A stretch of 64,000 bases of DNA from Zoogloea sp. LCSB751 (GTDB lineage: Bacteria > Pseudomonadota > Gammaproteobacteria > Burkholderiales > Rhodocyclaceae). The notes under the pieces are model-generated. The model was not told where the DNA came from. It saw only the letters and a program-made list of their open reading frames with translations, and did not search any database. The stretch covers positions 124,001 to 188,000 of the forward strand of contig NZ_MWUM01000004.1 in the NCBI RefSeq assembly GCF_002028455.1, in the 5' to 3' direction. Position numbers and translations under genes: made by a program. This document shows, piece after piece, positions 44,701 through 54,208 of this stretch. Numbering within the stretch: the stretch's first letter is position 1; each line of letters opens with the position of its first letter.

Positions 44701-46217
44701 GGCGCGCGGATCTGCTCGACCGCCTGCGCCAGACGCCGCGCTGGGACGTGCTGGTCATCGGCGGCGGCGCCACCGGCCTCGGCTGCGCGGTGGATGCCGC
44801 ATCGCGCGGCTATTCGACCCTGCTGCTGGAGGCCCACGATTTCGCCAAGGGCACCAGTTCGCGGTCCACCAAGCTGGTGCACGGCGGCGTCCGCTACCTC
44901 GCCCAAGGGCGTATCGGGCTCGTCCATGAAGCCCTGGCCGAACGGGCGCTCCTGCTCGCCAACGCGCCGCATCTGGTGCATCCGCAACGCTTCGTCGTGC
45001 CGCTCTACCGGCAGTGGGACCGCCTTCAGCTCGGTGTCGGCCTGGCCGCCTACGACTGGCTGGCCGGCGCCCACAGTCTTGGCGCCAGTCGCCCACTGTC
45101 GGTGGAAGAAACCCGCCGCGCGCTGCCCGGCGTGCGTGAAGACGGGCTGGTCGGCGGCATCGCCTACATGGACGCCCGCTTCGACGACGCCCGGCTGGCG
45201 ATCACGCTGATGCGCACGGTGCTCGATTTGGGCGGCCTGGCGCTCAATCGGCTGCCGCTCACGGGGCTGCGCCATGAGGGCGGGCACGTCGTCGGTGTCG
45301 ACGCGCAGGATGCGGAAAGTGGCGAGGCGTTCGCGCTGTCGGCGCGGGTCGTCATCAATGCGGCTGGAGTGTGGGCCGACGCCATCCGGCGCCTTGACGA
45401 CCCGACGAGCACGGCCCAGTTGAATCCCAGCCAAGGCGTACACATCGTGCTGGACCGGGACTTCCTGCCCGGCGATGCGGCGCTGCTGGTGCCCCGCACC
45501 GACGACGGCCGCGTGCTGTTCATCATCCCCTGGCAGGGCAAACTGCTGCTCGGCACCACCGACACGCCACGACCGGACATTCCGCTGGAGCCTCGGCCGC
45601 TGGACGGCGAGGTGGACTTCATCCTCGCCACGGCGGCCCGCTATCTGCGCCGCAAGCCGCACAGGAGCGACATCCGCAGCCAGTTCGCCGGCCTGCGCCC
45701 ACTGATCGGCGGCAGCGGCAACACGTCGAGCCTGTCGCGGGAGCACGTGATCCAGGTCTCACCGAGCGGTCTGGTGTCGGTGGCCGGCGGCAAATGGACT
45801 ACCTACCGGTGCATGGGCGAAGAGACCATCGACCGGGCCGCGGCCGTCGCTTGCCTGCCGGCCCGCCCCTGCCGGACCCGCAGCCTGGTTCTGCACGGCA
45901 GTCCGGCGTCGCCGTCCGAGGATGTCTTCGGCACCGATCGTCCCAAGGTGGACACCCTGCCCGGTGCTGGCCGCCAGTTGCACCCTGCCCTGTCCCTGAG
46001 CGAAGCCGAGGTCCGCTTCGCCGCCCGCGAGGAGCAAGCCCGCAACGTCGAAGACGTGCTGGCCCGCCGCCATCGGGCGCTGTTCGTGGATGCCACAGCG
46101 GCCATCGAAGCCGCGCCGGCGGTCGCCGCGATCCTTGCCGAGGAACTGGGCTGGGACGCGGAATGCACCCGTGAAATGACGGAAGCCTTCCACGGGCTGG
46201 CAGAAGGCTTCCACTGA
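44697..46217 (+). CDS. glpD: Aerobic glycerol-3-phosphate dehydrogenase
   Basis: Membrane-associated FAD enzyme that oxidises glycerol-3-phosphate to dihydroxyacetone phosphate and reduces quinone. The 506 residues show the dinucleotide motif [21 protein letters not shown] near residue 20 (core GGGATGLG) and the GlpD signature [25 protein letters not shown] and [12 protein letters not shown] are further family blocks. Start at 44697 is fixed by the ATGA overlap with glpK. It is convergent with cphA. Confidence 0.96.
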   Translation: MRRADLLDRLRQTPRWDVLVIGGGATGLGCAVDAASRGYSTLLLEAHDFAKGTSSRSTKLVHGGVRYLAQGRIGLVHEALAERALLLANAPHLVHPQRFVVPLYRQWDRLQLGVGLAAYDWLAGAHSLGASRPLSVEETRRALPGVREDGLVGGIAYMDARFDDARLAITLMRTVLDLGGLALNRLPLTGLRHEGGHVVGVDAQDAESGEAFALSARVVINAAGVWADAIRRLDDPTSTAQLNPSQGVHIVLDRDFLPGDAALLVPRTDDGRVLFIIPWQGKLLLGTTDTPRPDIPLEPRPLDGEVDFILATAARYLRRKPHRSDIRSQFAGLRPLIGGSGNTSSLSREHVIQVSPSGLVSVAGGKWTTYRCMGEETIDRAAAVACLPARPCRTRSLVLHGSPASPSEDVFGTDRPKVDTLPGAGRQLHPALSLSEAEVRFAAREEQARNVEDVLARRHRALFVDATAAIEAAPAVAAILAEELGWDAECTREMTEAFHGLAEGFH

Positions 46218-46223
46218 AGGCCG

Positions 46224-46243
46224 GGCCTGAGCGGACTCAGGCC
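46224..46243. terminator. Hairpin between convergent glpD and cphA
   Basis: Perfect 8-bp stem GGCCTGAG/CTCAGGCC with loop CGGA, in the 33-bp gap between two convergent genes. No T-run on either side; it is probably a weak two-way terminator or mRNA end-protecting hairpin. Confidence 0.45.
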
Positions 46244-46250
46244 GCGTCGA

Positions 46251-48827
46251 TCACGCCGTGGTTTCGGCGATGCGTTTGGCGATGTGCTCCAGCGCCTCTT
46301 CCACCTGGTCGATGAGGATCAGGCACAGGTCACCGGACTCGAGCTTCTTCAACGCGAAGTCGATGGCCACGAACTCGCCACGGATCTCGCTGACCTCCTT
46401 CGTCCGCGGAGCGCCCACCAGGCCTTCCTGCAGCAGCGCCAGCACCTCGCCGTCAGCACGGCCGCGCTGGCAGTCGTCCTGGTACAGCACCACTTCGTCG
46501 AAGACCTTGCCGAGGATGCGGGTCTGCTCGCGAATGTCCTCGTCGCGGCGGTCGCCGGCACCGCTGATGACCACCGAGCGGCGCTTGGCCGGCATGCTCT
46601 CGACGGCCTGCACCAGCGCCAGGATCGCATCCGGATTGTGGCCGTAGTCGGCGATCAGCGTGGCGCCCTTGTAGTCGAACACATTGAAGCGGCCCGGCGC
46701 GGTGGCGGCGTCGTTCACGAAGCTGGCGGCACCGGCGATGATGGTCTCCGGCGGAATGCCCAACGCCCAGGTAGCGGCGATGGCGGCCATCGCGTTCTCG
46801 ACCTGGAAGGAGATCGCGCCGTTGCGGGTGATCGGGATGCCGGCCAGCGGCACACGGAACTCCTCGCTGCCCTGGGCAGCAACGATTGCGTCGTCGCCCA
46901 CGAAGACCACGCGGTGGCCCTGCACGCGATGGGTGACCAGCACGTGGTTGTACTGGTCGGCGGCGAAGAACAGCACCGAGCCCGGGCAGGCACTGGCCAT
47001 CTTGACGACCATCGGATCGGCGGCGTTGAGCACCGCGGTACCGCTGGACTTCACGTTCTGCACGATCACCCGCTTCACCACCGCCAGGTCTTCGACGGTG
47101 CTGATGTAAGACAGACCAAGGTGGTCGCCCATGCCGATGTTGGTAACCACCGCCACGTCGCAGCGGTCGAAGGCCAGGCCTTCGCGCAGCACACCGCCAC
47201 GAGCGGTCTCGAACACCGCGGCGTCCACGTCCGGGTGCAGCAGGATGTTGCGGGCGCTGCGCGGGCCGCTGCAGTCGCCCGTATCGATGCGGCGCTTGCC
47301 CACATAGACGCCGTCGGAGTTGGTCATGCCGACGCAGTTGCCGGCCACGCCGAGGATGTGGGCCGACAGGCGCACGGTGGTCGTCTTGCCGTTGGTGCCG
47401 GCCACCGCAATGACCGGAATGCGGCCGTCTTCGCCGGGCTTGAACATGTTGGCGACGATGGCCTCACCGACCGGGCGGCCCTTGCCGTAGGACGGCTGCA
47501 GGTGCATGCGCAGGCCGGGCGCCGCGTTGGCTTCGACGATGCCGCCGCTCTGGGCTTCCAGCGGTTCCAGCACGCTCTCGCAGACCACGTCCACGCCGCA
47601 GATGTCGAGACCGATGTTCTTGGCCGCGGCAATCGCCCGCTCGGCGACTTCCGGATGCACGTCGTCCGTCACGTCGGTGGCGGTGCCGCCGGTGGACAGG
47701 TTGGCGTTGTTGCGCAGGATCACCCGCTTGCCCTTCGGAGGCACGGACTCGGCCTCATAGCCCTGCTTGGCAAGAGTGGCAAGGGCGATCTCGTCGAAGC
47801 GGATCTTGGTCAGCGAGGTGGCGTGGCCGACGCCGCGGCGCGGGTCGCTGTTCACATGGTCCACCAGCTCGCGGATGGTGCGCTGGCCGTCGCCGATGAC
47901 CAGCGGCGGCTCGCGGCGGGCGGCGGCGATCAACTTGTCGCCCACAACCAGCAGGCGGTAGTCGTGGCCCGGCAGGTAGCGTTCCACCAGCACGTCGTCG
48001 CTGATCTCCTCGGCGACGCGGAAGGCGTTCATCACCTCTTCCTTGGTACGCAGCTTGACCGCCACGCCCTTGCCCTGGTTGCCGTCGCGGGGCTTCACGA
48101 CAACGAGGCCGCCGAGCTCCTTGGCAGCCTGCCAGGCGTCTTCCGCGCTGGTCACCGAGCGGCCCAGCGGCACCGGTACGCCGGCGGCGCGCAGCAAATT
48201 CTTGGTGAGTTCCTTGTCCTGGGCGATGGCTTCGGCCACCGCACTGGTCAGGTCGGTCTCGGCAGCCTGGATGCGTCGCTGCTGGCTACCCCAGCCAAAC
48301 TGCACGAGGCTGCCTTCGGTGAGGCGGCGATAGGGAATGCCGCGGGCGGCGGCGGCCTGCACGATAGAACCGGTAGAAGGCCCGAGGCGCACGTCCTCAT
48401 CCAGCTCGCGCAGGCGGGCCAGCGCGCCGGCCAGATCGAAGGGGCCATCGATTTCGGCGGCGCGGCACAGTTCGGTGGCCAGATCGAAGGCCAGGCGGCC
48501 GACCTTTTCTTCGGTGTATTCCACCACCACCTGGAAGACGCCCTTCTCGATGGTCTTGGCGGTGCGGCTGAAGGTCACCGGGCAACCGGCGCAGGCTTGC
48601 AGGCCGAGGGCAGCGAGTTCCAAGGCCTGGGCCACGGAGCTGGCGCCCATGTGGCCGTCGGCCTCGAGAAAGCCCATTTCGGGGAACAGGTTGCGCAATC
48701 GCGTCTCGTAGCCCGGCAGGGAGTCGATGTCGCACTCCGCTTCGGTGCAGGTCACGATGGCTTCGATCGCGGTGTGCCGGCTCCACAGATTGGGGCCGCG
48801 CAGAGCCCGGATGCGTGAGACTTCCAT
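46251..48827 (-). CDS. cphA: Cyanophycin synthetase
   Basis: Makes cyanophycin, a poly-aspartate chain with arginine side groups, as a nitrogen store; ATP-dependent, cytoplasmic granules. The 858 residues show the N-terminal domain, an ATP-grasp domain for Asp addition (about 215-470, VVVKPRDGNQGKGVAV and VEANAAPGLRMHLQPS) and a Mur-ligase-like domain for Arg addition with P-loop GTNGKTTT near residue 490. Both active sites look intact. AAGGAC precedes the ATG. It follows cphA' by 74 bp. No cyanophycinase or isoaspartyl dipeptidase gene is in the window. Confidence 0.95.
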   Translation of the reverse strand: MEVSRIRALRGPNLWSRHTAIEAIVTCTEAECDIDSLPGYETRLRNLFPEMGFLEADGHMGASSVAQALELAALGLQACAGCPVTFSRTAKTIEKGVFQVVVEYTEEKVGRLAFDLATELCRAAEIDGPFDLAGALARLRELDEDVRLGPSTGSIVQAAAARGIPYRRLTEGSLVQFGWGSQQRRIQAAETDLTSAVAEAIAQDKELTKNLLRAAGVPVPLGRSVTSAEDAWQAAKELGGLVVVKPRDGNQGKGVAVKLRTKEEVMNAFRVAEEISDDVLVERYLPGHDYRLLVVGDKLIAAARREPPLVIGDGQRTIRELVDHVNSDPRRGVGHATSLTKIRFDEIALATLAKQGYEAESVPPKGKRVILRNNANLSTGGTATDVTDDVHPEVAERAIAAAKNIGLDICGVDVVCESVLEPLEAQSGGIVEANAAPGLRMHLQPSYGKGRPVGEAIVANMFKPGEDGRIPVIAVAGTNGKTTTVRLSAHILGVAGNCVGMTNSDGVYVGKRRIDTGDCSGPRSARNILLHPDVDAAVFETARGGVLREGLAFDRCDVAVVTNIGMGDHLGLSYISTVEDLAVVKRVIVQNVKSSGTAVLNAADPMVVKMASACPGSVLFFAADQYNHVLVTHRVQGHRVVFVGDDAIVAAQGSEEFRVPLAGIPITRNGAISFQVENAMAAIAATWALGIPPETIIAGAASFVNDAATAPGRFNVFDYKGATLIADYGHNPDAILALVQAVESMPAKRRSVVISGAGDRRDEDIREQTRILGKVFDEVVLYQDDCQRGRADGEVLALLQEGLVGAPRTKEVSEIRGEFVAIDFALKKLESGDLCLILIDQVEEALEHIAKRIAETTA

Positions 48828-48855
48828 GGATAACAGTCCTTGTCGTTTTTCTCTG

Positions 48856-48878
48856 GGGCCGCCAGCGTCGGGCGGCCC
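48856..48878 (-). promoter_or_regulatory. Strong hairpin between cphA' and cphA
   Basis: Perfect 8-bp GC stem GGGCCGCC/GGCGGCCC with a 7-base loop, in the 74-bp gap of the cphA'-cphA transcript. No T-run follows on the minus strand. It may stabilise or cleave the mRNA and so set the ratio of the two synthetases. Confidence 0.45.
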
Positions 48879-48901
48879 TTCATCGTTGTTCGGTGGCGGC
48901 T

Positions 48902-51094
48902 TCAGTCGTTGCGCAGCGGCGCCTTCGGATCGTAGGGCTTGACGCCAGCACGGATCATCGCCGGCGATACGCCCAGCGCCCAGGCTGCGGCCACCGCGGC
49001 CAGCAGGTTGGACAGCACGCCCGGCGCATCGCCGCCGTCGGCCAGCAGCTTGATCTTGGCCAGGCGGGCCACCGGATCTTCCTGCTCGCCGGTGGCCAGC
49101 ACGATGGCGCCGTCCTTCACGAAGACCGTGCGACGGCCTTCGTTGCGGGCCTGTACGACAGCCTCGGCGTTGGGATCGACGGCGTAGAAGATCACCTCGC
49201 CGTCGGACAGGGAGGCCATCTCGACGACCGCCGGGTCCTCGGCATTGAGCACCGCGGCACCGCTGGACAGCACCAGATCCACCTGGGTGCGGAAGACGTT
49301 CCAGACCTTTTCCGGGGAGTCGATGTAGAACTCACCATAATGGAGTTCCGGGTCGATGTTGGTGACCACGCCCACGGAGCAGCGGTCGTACACGGTGCCG
49401 TCGGCGAGGATGCTGCGGCAGCCGTTCTCGAACACCGCGGTCTCGACGGAGCGGTTCATCAGCACGCGCTCGGCGGCGTCCCAGTTGGAGCCTTCGGCGG
49501 TTTCCACCTGGCGGCCGTCGAGGAACACGCCCTCGGAGCAAGCCAGGCCGGTGTACTGCCCGGACAGGCGGGACAGGTGGGCGATCAGGCGAGCCACCGG
49601 CGTCTTGCCACGGCTGCCGGTGACGCCGACGATGGGAATACGCGCGTCCGCGTCCTTCTCGAACAGATGATCGACGATCGCCTCGCCCACCGGACGCGGC
49701 TGGCCGACTCCCGGCTTGATGTGCATCAGCAGGCCGGGGCCGGCGTTCACTTCGACGATGGCGCCCTGCTGCTCGCTCAAGGGCTTGGAGATGTCTTCGC
49801 AGACCAGGTCCACGCCGGCGATGTCGAGGCCGACGATGCGCGCCGCCAGACAGGCCAGCTCGGCGGTGTCCGGATGCACTTCGTCGGTCACGTCGAAGGC
49901 CATGTTGCTGGTGCGGACGATCATCACCTCCTGGCCTTCCGGCGGCACCGAGGCGCCGGTATAGCCCTGGCGCGCCACTTCCATCTGCGCGGCCGGGTAG
50001 TTTTCCAGCTTGATCAGGTACAGCGGGAACTCGTGCTCGACGCCGCGGCGCGGGTCGGAGTTGATCTGGGTCTCGATCAGTTCGTCGATGGTGTGCGTGC
50101 CGTCGCCGATCACCGACACCATGTCGCCCTTGTTGGCGGCGACCATCTTGCCGCCAACCACCAGCAGGCGGTGCTCGGCGCCCTTCACGAAGCGCTCGAC
50201 CATCACCTCGGAGCCTTCCGCCGCCGACAGCGGGAACACGTCCGCCACTTCCTGCGGGGTGCGGATGTTGGTGAATACGCCGCGGGCGTGATTGCCGTCG
50301 CTGGGCTTCACCACCACCGGGAAGCCAATGTCCTCGGCGGCCTCGATGGCGTCCTCGACGCTGGTCACGATGCGGCCTTCCGGCACCGGCACGCCGCAGG
50401 ACTCCAGCAGCGTCTTGGTGAGGTCCTTCTCGCGGGAGATGCTCTCGGCAATGGCCGGCGTACGATCGGTCTCGGCGGTCCAGATACGGCGCTGACGGGC
50501 ACCGTAACCGAGTTGCACGAGGTTGCCCTCGGGCAGCAGGCGGATGTAGGGAATGCGGCGTTGCTTGTCGGCGGCAGCCTCGACGATGCAGCGGGTGCTC
50601 GGGCCGAGCATGTGCTTGTCGACGAGGTCACGCAGGCGCACGACGGCGGCGTCCACATCGTAGGAGCGGCCTTCGATGGCGGCCATCAGCAAGTCGTGGC
50701 CCATGTTGAGGGCGGCCATCGACACATCTTTCTGCCAGGCGCGGATCACCACCTTGTAGACGCCGCGCAGCGAGGTTTCGCGCGCCTTGCCGAAGCCACC
50801 GGTCATGCCGGCGAGGTTCTGCAGTTCGAGCGTGACGTGTTCGAGGATGTGTCCCGGCCAGGTCCCGTCCCGCAGGCGCTTGAGGAAGCCGCCGCGCTCA
50901 CCGATGCTGCAACGGTGCTCGATGAGGGTCGGCAGCATTGCCGTCAGCCGCTCGTAGAAGCCGGGGATGACGTTGGACGGACAGTCTTCCAGGTCGTGGA
51001 TGTCGACCCATGCTTCGAGGACTGAGCGATAGGTCCAGATGTTCGGTCCCCGCAGATGGAGCACATTGAGGAATTCGATCGTTTTATTGGTCAT
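48902..51094 (-). CDS. cphA': Second cyanophycin synthetase, CphA' type
   Basis: Paralogue of CphA, 730 residues, and about 130 shorter. It has the start FLNVLHLRGPNIWTYRSVLE, an ATP-grasp domain (VVVKPSDGNHARGVF, VEVNAGPGLLMHI) and a truncated Mur-ligase part whose P-loop reads GSRGKTP instead of GTNGKTT. The C-terminal Mur domain of CphA is largely missing after the central domain. Such CphA' proteins accompany CphA in several betaproteobacteria; their exact reaction is not settled, perhaps building from dipeptides as in cyanobacterial CphA2. The ATG at 51094 fits homologues; an upstream TTG at 51142 is less likely. Confidence 0.88.
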   Translation of the reverse strand: MTNKTIEFLNVLHLRGPNIWTYRSVLEAWVDIHDLEDCPSNVIPGFYERLTAMLPTLIEHRCSIGERGGFLKRLRDGTWPGHILEHVTLELQNLAGMTGGFGKARETSLRGVYKVVIRAWQKDVSMAALNMGHDLLMAAIEGRSYDVDAAVVRLRDLVDKHMLGPSTRCIVEAAADKQRRIPYIRLLPEGNLVQLGYGARQRRIWTAETDRTPAIAESISREKDLTKTLLESCGVPVPEGRIVTSVEDAIEAAEDIGFPVVVKPSDGNHARGVFTNIRTPQEVADVFPLSAAEGSEVMVERFVKGAEHRLLVVGGKMVAANKGDMVSVIGDGTHTIDELIETQINSDPRRGVEHEFPLYLIKLENYPAAQMEVARQGYTGASVPPEGQEVMIVRTSNMAFDVTDEVHPDTAELACLAARIVGLDIAGVDLVCEDISKPLSEQQGAIVEVNAGPGLLMHIKPGVGQPRPVGEAIVDHLFEKDADARIPIVGVTGSRGKTPVARLIAHLSRLSGQYTGLACSEGVFLDGRQVETAEGSNWDAAERVLMNRSVETAVFENGCRSILADGTVYDRCSVGVVTNIDPELHYGEFYIDSPEKVWNVFRTQVDLVLSSGAAVLNAEDPAVVEMASLSDGEVIFYAVDPNAEAVVQARNEGRRTVFVKDGAIVLATGEQEDPVARLAKIKLLADGGDAPGVLSNLLAAVAAAWALGVSPAMIRAGVKPYDPKAPLRND

Positions 51095-51234
51095 GGACGA
51101 GACACTTCGGAAGTAACGGGCCTGGTTTACGGCGCTCGGCAACGGAAACGCGATCTCCCTTTAACGCGGACGAGGCCGCCAGGATTACCTGAGAGAAAAA
51201 TAATCGGGTTGACGATGCTTCTGGCCACCCGCCG

Positions 51235-51263
51235 GGTATACGCGCATGTAACGAGTCAGTAAA
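51235..51263 (-). promoter_or_regulatory. Candidate sigma-70 promoter of cphA'
   Basis: On the minus strand TTTACT and TATACC are separated by 17 bp, giving a start near 51228 and a leader of about 130 nt. The match to TTGACA/TATAAT is partial. It lies in the 228-bp divergent region shared with the ABC exporter gene. Confidence 0.35.
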
Positions 51264-51322
51264 CTTCGGGCGCAATTTTGCCCTACGCTGGCCCTTTTCT
51301 GGGGCCTAATCGCGTCTCCGAG

Positions 51323-53647
51323 ATGAATTCCGAGTCCACTTCCCTTACCGCCGCCTATTCCGACTACCTCGGTCCGGCCGTGCCCGACAGCTGGCGCCCC
51401 CTCCTCGACAAGGCCCTGCAGGCCGGCGAAAAGGTTCTGGCCAGCCTCAACCTCGATCTCGATGCCACCCTGCAATTCCGCGACGGCCTGGTAGCCCTGA
51501 CCGACCGCCGCCTGCTGGCCTGGGACCTGCAGGCCAAGGTCTGGCAGGTATGGACCTTCCGCAACGGCATGGCCCTGCGCCACCGCGACCACGCCGGCGT
51601 GGCCAGCCTCGACCTGGTGGACGGCGACGGCAAGCTGGCCGGCTGGCGCTTCACGCTGGCCCAGGACCCGGCCGCCCGCAATCTGGCCGACCGTTTCCAT
51701 GCCCAACTCGAATGCGTGCTGGCCGGCCGTGAGCCGACGCCGCCCGAACCGCTCACCTGTCCGACCTGCGACGCACCGCTGCCACCGGGCACCGACGAGT
51801 GCCCGACCTGCGCCCGCGAGATCCACACGCCGCCGTCCACCTGGACCCTGTTCCGTCTGTGGCGCTTCGCCAGGCCCTACAAGAGCCAGCTGCTGGCCGG
51901 CTTCATCCTGACCCTGATCTCGACCGCCGCCACGCTGGTGCCCCCCTACCTCACCATGCCGCTGATGGACGAGGTGCTGATCCCCTTCCAGAACGGCCAG
52001 CCCATCGACACCCACCGCGTGATGATGATGCTGGGCGGACTGCTGGTCGCTGCACTGTTCGCCTGGGGCCTTGGCTGGGCCAAGACCTACATCCTGGCCT
52101 TGGTCAGCGAGCGCATCGGCGCCGACCTGCGCACCACCACCTATGAGCACCTGCAGGGCCTGTCGCTGGAATACTTCGGCGGCAAGCGCACCGGCGACCT
52201 GATGTCGCGCATCGGCTCGGAGACCGACCGGATCTGCCTGTTCCTGTCGATGAACCTGCTCGATTTCGCCACCGACGTACTGATGATCACCATGACGGCG
52301 ATCATCCTGGTGTCGATCAATCCGTGGCTGGCGCTGGTCACCCTGGTGCCGCTGCCCTTCATCGCCTGGCTGATCCACACCGTGCGCGACAAGCTGCGCT
52401 ACGGCTTCGAGCAGGTGGACCGGGTGTGGTCCGAAGTCACCAGCGTGCTCGCCGACACCATTCCGGGCATCCGCGTGGTGAAGGCCTTTGCGCAGGAGAA
52501 ACGCGAGGTCGCCCGTTTCCGCGAAGCCAACGCCCGCAACCTGGCAGTAAACGACCGGGTGAACAAAGTGTGGTCGGTGTTCTCGCCCACCGTCACGCTG
52601 ATGACCGAGATCGGGCTTCTGATCGTGTGGGGCTTCGGCATCTGGCTGGTGTCCGGGAAGTCCGTCACCGTCGGTACGCTGGCCGCTTTCCTGGCCTACA
52701 TCTCGCGTTTCTACACCCGGCTGGACTCCATGAGCCGGATCGTCTCGGTAACGCAGAAAGCCGCTGCCGGCGCCAAGCGCATCTTCGACATCCTCGACCA
52801 CGTTTCCAGCGTGCCCGATCCGGTCAATCCGCAACACCTGCCCAAGGTGACCGGCGCCATCGAGGTCAAGCGGGTCGGCTTCCGCTACGGCAACCGCACC
52901 ATCCTGCGCGGCGTGGACCTCAACATCGCGCCGGGCGAGATGATCGGCCTGGTCGGCCACTCGGGTTCCGGCAAGAGCACGCTGGTCAACCTGATCTGCC
53001 GCTTCTACGACGTGACCGACGGCGCCATCCGCATCGAAGGCATGGACATCCGCTCCGTGCCGGTGTCCGAGTACCGCCGCAATATCGGCCTGGTGCTGCA
53101 GGAGCCCTTCCTGTTCTTCGGCACCATCGCCGAGAACATCGCCTACGGCAAGCCCGATGCGACCCGCGAGGAGATCATCGCTGCTGCCCGCGCCGCCCAC
53201 GCCCACGACTTCATCCTGCGCCTCCCGCAGGGCTACGACTCGCTGGTCGGCGAGCGCGGACAGGCCCTGTCCGGCGGCGAGCGCCAGCGCATCTCCATCG
53301 CCCGCGCGCTGCTGATCGACCCGCGCATCCTGATCCTCGACGAAGCCACCTCGGCGGTGGATACCGAAACGGAAATGGAAATCCAGGCCGCGCTGGAAAA
53401 CCTCATCCGCGGCCGCACCACCATCGCCATCGCCCACCGCCTGTCCACGCTGCGCAAGGCCGACCGCCTGGTGGTGCTGGACCGCGGCCAGATCGTCGAG
53501 ATCGGCAACCACGACACGCTGATGGAAAAACAGGGCGCCTACTTCCGCCTCTACGAAGCCCAGACCCGCAAGCTGGACGACGACGCGCTGGGCGGCAACG
53601 GCGACAAACCCCGCGTGCCCTTCCACCGCGCCCACACCCCTGCCTGA
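51323..53647 (+). CDS. Cyanophycin-associated ABC exporter with N-terminal zinc ribbon
   Basis: Fused ABC exporter of 774 residues with an unusual N-terminal extension. Residues 1-140 form a probable PH-like beta domain; about 145-165 hold two CPTC knuckles (CPTCDAPLPPGTDECPTC), a zinc ribbon. Six membrane helices follow (about 190-470), then the ATPase domain with Walker A GHSGSGKST near 546, LSGGERQR near 650 and ILILDEATSAVD. It is divergent from cphA' and followed by a DUF1854 gene after 10 bp. Proteins of this type next to cyanophycin synthetases are known in databases as cyanophycin-metabolism-associated ABC transporters, but the cargo is unknown. Confidence 0.88.
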   Translation: MNSESTSLTAAYSDYLGPAVPDSWRPLLDKALQAGEKVLASLNLDLDATLQFRDGLVALTDRRLLAWDLQAKVWQVWTFRNGMALRHRDHAGVASLDLVDGDGKLAGWRFTLAQDPAARNLADRFHAQLECVLAGREPTPPEPLTCPTCDAPLPPGTDECPTCAREIHTPPSTWTLFRLWRFARPYKSQLLAGFILTLISTAATLVPPYLTMPLMDEVLIPFQNGQPIDTHRVMMMLGGLLVAALFAWGLGWAKTYILALVSERIGADLRTTTYEHLQGLSLEYFGGKRTGDLMSRIGSETDRICLFLSMNLLDFATDVLMITMTAIILVSINPWLALVTLVPLPFIAWLIHTVRDKLRYGFEQVDRVWSEVTSVLADTIPGIRVVKAFAQEKREVARFREANARNLAVNDRVNKVWSVFSPTVTLMTEIGLLIVWGFGIWLVSGKSVTVGTLAAFLAYISRFYTRLDSMSRIVSVTQKAAAGAKRIFDILDHVSSVPDPVNPQHLPKVTGAIEVKRVGFRYGNRTILRGVDLNIAPGEMIGLVGHSGSGKSTLVNLICRFYDVTDGAIRIEGMDIRSVPVSEYRRNIGLVLQEPFLFFGTIAENIAYGKPDATREEIIAAARAAHAHDFILRLPQGYDSLVGERGQALSGGERQRISIARALLIDPRILILDEATSAVDTETEMEIQAALENLIRGRTTIAIAHRLSTLRKADRLVVLDRGQIVEIGNHDTLMEKQGAYFRLYEAQTRKLDDDALGGNGDKPRVPFHRAHTPA

Positions 53648-53657
53648 AGACCACGCC

Positions 53658-54125
53658 ATGCCTACGCAAAACATCCAGCTGGAACGCAATGCCTTCGGCC
53701 AGCTCGTCTTCATCGACGCCACCGGCCAGGCCCAGCTGATCACCCCGGTCCGCGCCTTCCCGATCGCCGCCCCGGCCGAGAGCATCGGCCTCATCAACGG
53801 CGACGGTGAGGAAGTCGCGTGGATCGACCGCCTCACCGATCTGCCCGACGCGCCGCGCAAGCTGCTCGAGGACGAAATGGCCAGCCGCGAGTTCATGCCG
53901 GTGATCCAGCGCATCCACAGCGTGTCCAGCTTCGCTACCCCCAGCACCTGGGAGATCGAGACCGACCGCGGCCCGACCAGCCTGGTGCTGAAGGGCGAGG
54001 AAGACATCCGCCGCCTCACCCCGCCGGCCCTGCTGATCGCCGACAGCCGCGGCATCCACTTTCTGATCCGCGACCGCTACGGGCTGGATGCCCACAGCAA
54101 GCGGCTACTGGACCGCTTCCTGTAA
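53658..54125 (+). CDS. DUF1854 protein associated with cyanophycin genes
   Basis: A 155-residue soluble protein of the DUF1854 family: LERNAFGQLVFIDATG at the start, VRAFPIAAPAESIGLINGDG, then ELEDEMASREFMPVI-like text (here LLEDEMASREFMPVIQRI) and a C-terminal block IRDRYGLDAHSKRLLDRFL. No catalytic motif or membrane segment is seen. The gene sits 10 bp behind the ABC exporter, so it is probably an accessory or regulatory subunit of that transporter. Function unknown. Confidence 0.85.
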   Translation: MPTQNIQLERNAFGQLVFIDATGQAQLITPVRAFPIAAPAESIGLINGDGEEVAWIDRLTDLPDAPRKLLEDEMASREFMPVIQRIHSVSSFATPSTWEIETDRGPTSLVLKGEEDIRRLTPPALLIADSRGIHFLIRDRYGLDAHSKRLLDRFL

Positions 54126-54208
54126 TCCGTTCCATCCGGCGCAGGCTGGCTCATGCGCCGGGCTGCGCCAGCCAGTATCAATCGGAGGCCGACCGGCGTC
54201 CGACCCCG

